This document shows, piece by piece, positions 56,865 through 64,000 of a stretch of 64,000 nucleotides of DNA. A program made the position numbers and the translations under genes. The notes under the pieces are model-generated. The model did no database searches, was not told where the DNA came from, and was given only the letters and a program-made list of their open reading frames with translations. Source of the DNA: Selaginella moellendorffii. Its lineage: Eukaryota; Streptophyta; Lycopodiopsida; Selaginellales; Selaginellaceae. Within the stretch, counting starts at the first letter, position 1. Every line of letters begins with the position of its first letter. The DNA lies in assembly GCF_000143415.4 (NCBI RefSeq), contig NW_003314273.1, positions 2,032,760 through 2,096,759 on the forward strand. The letters run 5' to 3'.

Positions 56865-59800
56865 TGTTCCTTAGTCCGACTTTTATTGGTGCTCAAGTAT
56901 ATCACCACTAGTGTTGGCATCGGAAGGTCCGAGGATTGGGCCTATCCTTGAGGAGTAGCAAGTCGGGAAGACATGGCTCTCCATTACAGTTCATGTGTGA
57001 ACTTGTAGACGAGGTGGTGGATAGAAAAGGGCCAATAATGGAACGACTTTGGGATCTTGGGAACAGTATATGGTTTTCCTCAAAGAGTTGAGGATGTGAT
57101 CCAGATGAGCGTTTGACTTAGCAAACTGGCTAATGTAGTTGTGGTAAACAACTACAGATGGGATCACGGGAAAGATAAAGACTCCAAAGCAATAAAGGAG
57201 TCACAAGATTTTCCTCATATAGTTGAGGTTGGTGCTCATGAATGTGAGACCAGAAGTAATGACCGTGGGAGGTCAAATACGGAAGAGGACTCAAGTCCTT
57301 GAAAAGGTAGCCGGGGCTACCTCTAATAAATGCTGGAACAACCCAAGGAGTTGGGGGTGTATTAAGTGGATGAGTTGGTCTTCTCATCATATGGACAAGT
57401 AGTCCTAAGGGGCAAAGGTTGCCCCCAGAGAACAAAATCAAGTGTCGGAGTAACACTTGTGAAAATAGTCCTTTTGAGTAGGACAGGAATGCAAGAAGTG
57501 TATTCCAGTGAGCTAGTGCCTCACAAGTAGGACCTTACGGGTCTGTGGATTAACCAAGTCCAAAACTGCTGGATGACTCAAGTAGAGTCAACGGATGGTC
57601 CTAAAAGGACTGATGGAAGCATTTGGACTGAGGTGTGTTGTACCCCACAAAGGATGGGGGGGGATCATAGGATCCAAGGATGAGAACAGAGGGTATTTCA
57701 TCGATGGCAAAATGTGCCATGCTAAAGTTATGGGAAAGGTGTTCCCAGAAGAAAACAACTTCGACATAAAGTTGTGTGTGACCTCTATGGTGCAGTGCTA
57801 ACGGATGGTTGGCATGAGAAAGAGCGGTGTTGGTCTTGGCAAAGACTTAGACACGAAAGGGAAATGTCATAGAGGTAGGCTCGTGGAGCCGATGGTGTGG
57901 AGACACCAAATGTGCCAAGGTGTGATACCTTGAGGCTATGTTGGTGGGTTCATGAGAACCCCTTGCCAAAGGAATCCCAATGGAAATGGGAATAGCATAG
58001 CCTAAGCTGCAGAGCATGCAGTTGGAGTGTGGTGACCCAGATAATGATGGAGGTGTGAAAGCACCAAGCAATGAGTTGTAGGACTTGACAACTATGAGGC
58101 AACTAAGCAAGAGGTGCAAAATAACTGGTTAAACGGGTAGAAGGTAGCTACCCAAGACTTCTTAATAGCATAAGGAAGTTGGATATACCCTTACGGGGGA
58201 TAAGTTGCTTGTGTTGCGATATAGTAAGTCAATGTCATAAAAGGAAATACTCATTATCAAGAAAGCCATCATTGGGACACCCGAACACTCTAGAACACCA
58301 GAAGGTGGTGTTTGATGTCGCGAGGGCAATGGATAAAGCCCAAGGGACTAAGTCCCTAGCGAATGATGGATAGAAGGTGCTATCCAAATGTCCAAGGTTG
58401 CGGAGACAGGAGAGGACTGTCTACCCGAGTTGGACAAAGCCAAAAATGGAATTTTGGCAAGGCTAGTGATGGGCATGTAAAGGCCCATAAGCAACAATGT
58501 AATCCCAGTGTGTGGGATTATAAGGTGAGCATACCCGGATTGAGGAACCACTCCCTACGCTATTGGGTAGGTTCATCCCTAAGAATACTTGCTAAAGCAT
58601 GATAGAAAGTGCAAAGCTATCCTCCTGGTCTGGAGGAGAATGACCAAAGGAAAGGTGTGAAGCCAAAAAGCAAGAAGTAAGGGGATAAAACCGAACCATA
58701 GGAATCAAAGGGCATAACCAAGGTTGGTTATGCCAGCTGGGAGTGGAGAATCAAGTGGGGGCTCAAGGGTGTTGCCGCTAGCAACCGTGATGCCATGGAA
58801 AGTCTAAAATATGGAATTGTCCATGTTAGACTATGTGGCAATTGGAAGGCTTGCAAAAAGGGAGGCCTTAGCAAGCTGAGGGACAGAGTTCCTTTAAGGT
58901 TCCCAAAGACAATTCTAGGTAGCTTTGTACCGAGAAAGGCCAAGTGTAAATGGTTCATGGAACGCGCGAAATCAGAGTGGCGCAGCAGAAGCGTGGTCTT
59001 GAAGCTTGCCATGAGGCAAGGCTATCAAGGTTAGGGAAGTAGTTCCCGAGTGTTCAAAGAGAGGGCTTTGAACGAAAGTCCATGGTCAAGGACTTTCACG
59101 CTTATGCAGGAACCATGTTACAGTGGTCGGAGGACTTGCCAAGCGAGATTGGCACGTCGGGGGAACAAATACCCTAGTTGAAGGTGATAACTCCAAAAAG
59201 GGTGGGCCATGGGGCCGAGCATGGAGGAGTCCATGCATGATCACAGACATGTCAAGTGAGAGGACTTGGCAGTGTGGAGGAACTAGATTCCTAAGCTGTG
59301 ATCTGTAGCGCGCTTTAAAAATAAGATGGTGCACCGGCGTGGGGAGTCACGCCAGGCATCTTGTGTGATGCCGTCCGTAGATGCATATACGGAGGTTGGG
59401 TTCGAGTCCCGACCCTCTAGTGCTTGGGTTCGAGTCCCAAATCACTAGGGCGTGGTGATGGTTTGGAATATGAGGACACTCATATTTCGGTGGTCATGGA
59501 CTCTCAGTGCGGAGACTGGTTTGGGCACACCGCCAAGCGAGGGATGCCTCGGAGTCGTGATGCACGGTTAGATTGCTTAGTGTGAAAGCTTAGCATATCT
59601 AACTTGAACGCTTTGGTGCAAGTGGCACCAAGGTCGTGGTGAGTGAGATGGGGACACCTAATCTCAGTTGCTATGAACCCTTGGCCGTAAGGGCTGGCTT
59701 GGGTGCACCGCCAAGTGTGGGGGATGCCCCCGGGGTTATAGTCAACAACTTGGAGGTCTAGAAGACCAAGTACTTCTTGGCAACTCTGTTAAGGTGCCAA

Positions 59801-60903
59801 GGTGAGATCACTAGGTGATCTTATGGCCAGATAAGGACAAGGTCCTTGGTTGGCTAAGGAATGAAGTTCCTGGTTCAAAATGTTGAAATTGAACTGTTTA
59901 AGGTGGTGTGGCTTGGTCGTGATGACCAAGTGGGAAGAGCACCTAAGGGAAATAAACTATGTCCGTGCGATGGCATAGTGAGTCCGAGGAAAGTAGTCTC
60001 TATAAAAGACCCATGGGAGGGTCACGAAGTTGGGCCGTGGATAGAGCCCATAGCAGAAGATGCTAAAGAGACGTACTAGGGGTGAACATCCTCCGGACTT
60101 GGCAAAGAAGAGTCTTTGCTATGGAACCGAAACAATACCTCAAGAAGGGAGGTAGAGATTCGATGTTGCTTGGTGCAACAATCAACGGATAGGAGCAAAA
60201 GATGAGTGGCCAAGATAGGGCCGTGGAATCCCTTGGAAGGAATCCAAGTGAAAAAGTTAGGCGAGGAACACTGATGTGTTGGACGCTAACAAGTTGCGGG
60301 AAAGGAAGTGTGTTTCCAAGGAGGGAATCCAAAATGCTCCGATTTGGCGAAAGTGGAAGCTCCAAGGGAGGGAGCGGTAAGGTAGCCAAATGATAGGGCC
60401 ATGAACAGCCCTAGCACAAAGTATGATAACTGGAACTTTGGCACGAAATAGAAGAGAGGATGATGGTGCCCTCGAGTAGAGAACTTCCTAGGATGGGAAG
60501 TGGAGTTGCACAAAAAGGTGCAAGGCAAGGTGTCGGAGACACCTAGGAAATTGACTCCAAGAAGTCAAAATTCAAAGTTCCAAAGTGCAAAGGTTATATC
60601 GATGGAAATCGAGACTACTCGAGAAGGAGTAGTGGGATTGACTTAGAGAAGGGTCTCTAAGAGGTTTAGCGAGAACTAAACCAATAAAAGGAGAGAACCA
60701 TTACATGTGGTCCAATCAGTCTCTAAGTTGTAGAGACTACGCTCCTTAAAGGATGGACAAGGCATGGTGAGCCTTTGGTGTCAAACCATAGACAAAGATT
60801 GGCTAGGTGCCAAGGATGGAAATGGTAACACGTGTGGGTGTTACTTTATGAAAGGGTTTACCGTTCGATGAGGACATCGAACTTCGTCTATGGGTGGTGG
60901 AGT
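56865..60903 (+). other. Non-coding interior of the LARD-like element
   Basis: About 4 kb of GC-balanced sequence without recognisable retrotransposon protein motifs. All frames are shorter than 110 codons. Two phrases are internally duplicated at about 59500-59560 and 59680-59740 (GGGCACACCGCCAAGCGAGG and GGGTGCACCGCCAAGTGTGG). GGGTTCGAGTCCC occurs twice at 59398-59410 and 59426-59438. AGCAACA/GGAAAGT-type purine-rich words are frequent on the plus strand. Confidence 0.7.
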
Positions 60904-61669
60904 TGTGAGACACAAAATCCCTAGGCCCCAAAGTGGAGCCAGAAGGGCGCCACATGGTAGTGGCCGAAGCGAGAGCCAAACGAGCGTAACACGTTTGGAC
61001 CAAAAGCTCCGACTTGAAAAGTCAAGAGCGGGAGTGGAACTCCCAACGAAGTGCTCGAGGAACGAGCACGAAGCGAGCAAAAGGCGAGGCTCCAAAAAGG
61101 GACCCAAAAGGACCAACACATGACACGTGGGAGTGTTCGAGATGGACTCGAGTTGGAGTCCGAAGTGGAGTCCGAGATGGACCCGAGTTGGAGTCCGAAG
61201 TGGAGTCCGAGATGGACCCGAGTTGGAGTCCGAAGTGGAGTCCGAGATGGACCCGAGATGGAGTCCGAAGTGGAGTCCGAGGTGGACCCGAGATGGACCC
61301 GAGTTGGAGTCCGAAGTGGAGTCCGAGGTGGACCCGAGATGGACCCGAGTTGGAGTCCGAAGTGGAGTCCGAGATGGACCCGAGATGGAGTCCGAGATGG
61401 AGTCCGAGATGGAGTCCGAGGTGGACCCGAGATAGACCCGAAATGGAGTCCGAGATGGACCCGAGATGGAGTCCGAGATGGAGTCCGAGATGGACCCGAG
61501 ATAGACCCGAAATGGAGTCCGAGATGGAGTCCGAGATGGACCCGAGATGGAGTCCGAGATGGAGTCCGAGATGGACCCGAGATGGACCCGAGATGGAGTC
61601 CGAGATGGAGTCCGAGATGGAGTCCGAGATGGAGTCCGAGATGGAGTCCGAAGTCGAGACCGAGACCGG

Positions 61670-61701
<32 letters not shown>

Positions 61702-62803
61702 TCGGGACCGAGACCGAGGCCGAGGCCGAGACCGAGCCCGAGCCCAAGTCCGAGTCCGAATCCGAGTCCGAGTCCGAGTCCGAGTCCGAGTCCGAATCCG
61801 GAGCCTGAGAGGGTGAAAGCCCAAAGCGTTCGTCTCCCAGACCCTGGGGGGTTTGGTGAGCTCCAAAAGTATAGTAGGGGGAGGACTGCAGTGGAGCCAG
61901 TTTGGCCAGGAAAGGCCAGTTTGGCGCAGGAAGGCCGGACCCAGTGTTGGGTGATGAGCTGCCCACTGGGAAGTCCAAGACTAGAGTGAACACAGACCGA
62001 CAAGCGGGGTAGCTTGGTGAAGTGTTCAAGAGCTGGCTCTAGTTCCCCCGGGAGATCGACTGGCCGATGCTCCCAGTCCAAGTGTGGGTGGCACTACCTA
62101 CTTGGATACCTGGTGTGGCTCAACGGAACCCGCTCTAAGCCCATGGCTAGAGCACCTAAAGGCGAAAGGCGAGGAGAGTACCCAGGTGGCTCGCGTAAGG
62201 CCACGGTGTTCCGAAATGTTGTCCCGAAGGCCCAAACTGTGGAAAGGAAGAGGAACAATCCTCTGGGGCAGTGACCAAGGACACAGTCGTGTGGTGAGGA
62301 AGTCCCAGAGGACCGTGGGACTTAGTGGTCGGGCCTGTGGGTCTCGATCCAGTGGCAGTGTTGGCAAACACGGCCAGGGGCAGAAAGGGACTTAGTGGGA
62401 ACTGATAGAGGGATATTGGGGAAGGTTATTCCCCTTGTCGGTGGGCATCCTAAGGATGCTAAGGAGTGGATCTGAGATGACCACTCACGGATGGTTTGCC
62501 TAGTCTTGGAGAGCCAAGACGGTGATGCAAGTGGTATTGGACTACCAGTGTGGCAAAGGTGATTGGGCATGGCCTTAGCGTGACGGGCTGCTATGTCGGT
62601 GGTACCTTTGAGTGTCGGTCATGGGATCGGACACGTGGAGCACTTGGACCAAGTGCAAATGTTAAGTGGCATGGATGCCATTCTCGGGGCTAGCAAGTCC
62701 CAAGTCCTGGATTGGACTTATGGAGGTGGTGAATGAGACTCCTCCAAGTGGTCAGAGGTGTGGTTAAGTGACTAAAGTAGAATGGAAAATTTAGTCGCTT
62801 ACA
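60904..62803 (+). repeat. 3' LTR of the young element
   Basis: 1,900 bp, near identical to the 5' LTR (two differences seen). It is followed immediately by the target duplication TGGGA at 62804-62808 and then by the older LTR. Confidence 0.95.
61134..61806 (+). repeat. Hexamer-based minisatellite in the 3' LTR
   Basis: The same array as in the 5' LTR with identical unit order and length, so there has been no slippage in either copy since insertion. Confidence 0.95.
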
Positions 62804-63899
62804 TGGGACTTCTTCATCATATGACTATATCTTTGATCTTTACACACAAGGACTCCTTCTTTTCCTTTCTATATTGGGACTTTGGGATGACATTTCGAAA
62901 CACCATGGCCCAACACAAACCTCATGGGTACTCTCCCCACCTTCCACCTTTGGGTGCCCCAGCCATATAGCTAAAACGTGGTTTTAATGAGCCATACTAA
63001 GTATCCAAGTAGGTAATGCCATCCACATTTGGATTGGGAGTATTGACCATACGATCTCCTGAGGGAACTAAAGTTAGCTTTTGAACACTTCACCAAATTA
63101 CCTCATTTGTTTGTTCATATTCACTTTAGTCTTGAATATTTCAGTGGTTGTATCATCACCCAATATGTGGGTATAACCTTCCTTGGTCATACTAACCTTT
63201 CTTGGCCAAATTAGCACCACATGAATCCTCTCTCTATTATACTTTTGGAGCTCACCAAACCTTCTAGGGTCTAAGAGATGATTGCTTTAGGCTTTCACCC
63301 TTAGACTCAAACTTAGTCTTAAACTTAGTCTCAGACTCGGTCTAGATCTAGGTCTGGGTCTTAGTCTCAACCTTAAACTCCATCCTAGACTTTATCTCAA
63401 GTCCATCTCAAGTTCTATCTCGGGTCCATCTCAAACTCCATCATAGGTCCATCTCAGGTCCATCTCAAACTCTATCTTAGATCCATTTCGGACTTCATCT
63501 CGGATTCCATCTTGGACTCTATCTTAGATCCATATCAAACTCCATCTTGGTCCATATCAGACTCCATCTTAGACTTCATATCAAGTCTATATTAGACTCT
63601 ATCTTGGACTCCATCTTGAACCCCTTCTCAAACACCTTTTTGGACTCATTTTTGACACTTACATATGTCACAACACTTGCCATATGTCAGTCATTCTTAT
63701 GTCCTTTTTTAGAGACTCATTCAATGATTTCTTTATGCTCATTCCTCAAGCACTTTGTTTGGAGTTTCACTCCCATTCTCGACTTTCCAAGTCGGAGCCT
63801 TTGGTCTAAATATGTTTCGCTTGTTGGATTTCCACTTCGACCACTACTATAGGGCACCTTTTCAGCTCCACTTTGGGGCTCAGGGATTTGTGTCTCATA

Positions 63900-64000
63900 T
63901 ATACCCTTGTGACATATGTATACTGAAAAGATGGTAAATGTCAGGAATCCCCCAATTCTTGCCACATTCCTGACTCTCGCCGGATTCCTGACCTGCAGAC
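63900..64000. other. Right edge, nothing recognised
   Basis: About 100 bp beyond the outer end of the old LTR. GGAATCCCCCAATTC and CCGGATTCCTGACC suggest short internal repetition of GATTCCTGAC, otherwise nothing is identifiable. Confidence 0.4.

Larger units (their letters stand above)
54950..62803 (+). mobile_element. Young, structurally complete non-autonomous LTR retrotransposon (LARD-like), 7,854 bp
   Basis: Two 1,900-bp LTRs (54950-56849 and 60904-62803, constant offset 5,954) begin TGTGAGACAC and end CGCTTACA. A 5-bp target duplication TGGGA flanks the element (54945-54949 and 62804-62808). A tRNA primer-binding site follows the 5' LTR at 56853-56864. A purine-rich GGGTGGTGGAG precedes the 3' LTR. 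By eye the LTRs differ at only two positions (56080 C against 62034 T; 56836 A against 62790 T). The 4,054-bp interior has no frame with gag, protease, reverse transcriptase, RNase H or integrase motifs on either strand. Long LTRs plus a non-coding interior define LARD-type elements, which need enzymes in trans. Confidence 0.92.
54455..63899 (-). mobile_element. Older LTR of the same family, interrupted by the young insertion
   Basis: The flanks 54455-54949 and 62804-63899 together read as one LTR in reverse orientation relative to the young element. Examples are AAGGCCCGACCACTAAGTCC (54916-54935) and TATCCAAGTAGGTAATGCC (63001-63019). The hexamer array persists in decayed form at about 63300-63640. 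It is rich in C to T and G to A changes. The outer end is at about 63899 (TGTGTCTCATA, corresponding to the inverted LTR start). The left boundary is approximate. Confidence 0.75.

Noticed and set aside
56850-60903. Hidden gag-pol in the LTR element interior
   Set aside because: I scanned the available frames on both strands for CCHC, DTG/DSG, YxDD and integrase HHCC-DDE motifs and saw none; all frames are short. A frameshift-aware profile search would settle it.

Overview
This is a land-plant nuclear genome window. The plant-only genes are a chloroplast outer-envelope pore, a plastid RNase E, a chloroplast-type Fe-SOD, a plant ECHIDNA, a plant VTI1 SNARE, a pentatricopeptide (PPR) protein and an SPX-RING gene. 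Introns are very short (about 50-90 nt), genes are compact and often head to head, and reconstructed proteins are colinear with angiosperm homologues but divergent. This suggests a lycophyte such as Selaginella; the species is inference. All exon coordinates were worked out by eye from splice signals, reading phase and remembered family sequence. No database search was run. Region 1 (1-13.3 kb) is gene-dense: 3' end of an AP-4 epsilon-like gene (+), ECHIDNA (-), chloroplast RNase E/G (-), a coiled-coil protein (+), OEP21 (+), a small acidic protein (-), VTI1 SNARE (+), a TPX2-domain protein (-), a protein O-fucosyltransferase-like gene (+) and a GDSL esterase (-). Region 2 (13.3-17.8 kb) has a 100-N assembly gap, an inverted scrap of the GDSL promoter and AT-rich DNA with a heavily decayed LTR. 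Region 3 (17.8-25 kb) holds a KIAA0930-like gene (-) head to head with the proteasome beta-1 subunit (+), a mosaic of duplicated fragments including a PPR pseudogene, and an intronless polyphenol oxidase (-). Region 4 (25-31 kb) is repeats: a roughly 100-bp-unit tandem array, LTR remnants, a diverged tandem duplication and a saposin-domain fragment. Region 5 (31-43 kb) is gene-dense again: PPR (-) with tetraspanin (+), a PB1-domain protein (+), Fe-SOD (-) with a protein of HEXIM-like layout (+), beta-tubulin (+) and a frame-disrupted SPX-RING (NLA-like) gene (-). Region 6 (43-64 kb) is transposable-element land: decayed AT-rich repeats, a PIF/Harbinger-type DNA transposon remnant (about 48.27-51.96 kb) and an almost pristine 7,854-bp LTR retrotransposon (54,950-62,803). 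That element has 1.9-kb LTRs, a 5-bp target duplication and no recognisable gag or pol. It sits inside an older, inverted LTR of its own family. The genes are mostly housekeeping (membrane traffic, plastid envelope and RNA metabolism, cytoskeleton, proteasome, oxidative-stress defence) with no evident pathway cluster. The most notable observations are three GC-AG introns in the single OEP21 gene, six head-to-head gene pairs with intervals under 250 bp, the HEXIM-like protein, and the self-nested large non-coding LTR element whose LTR carries a hexamer array open in all reading frames.
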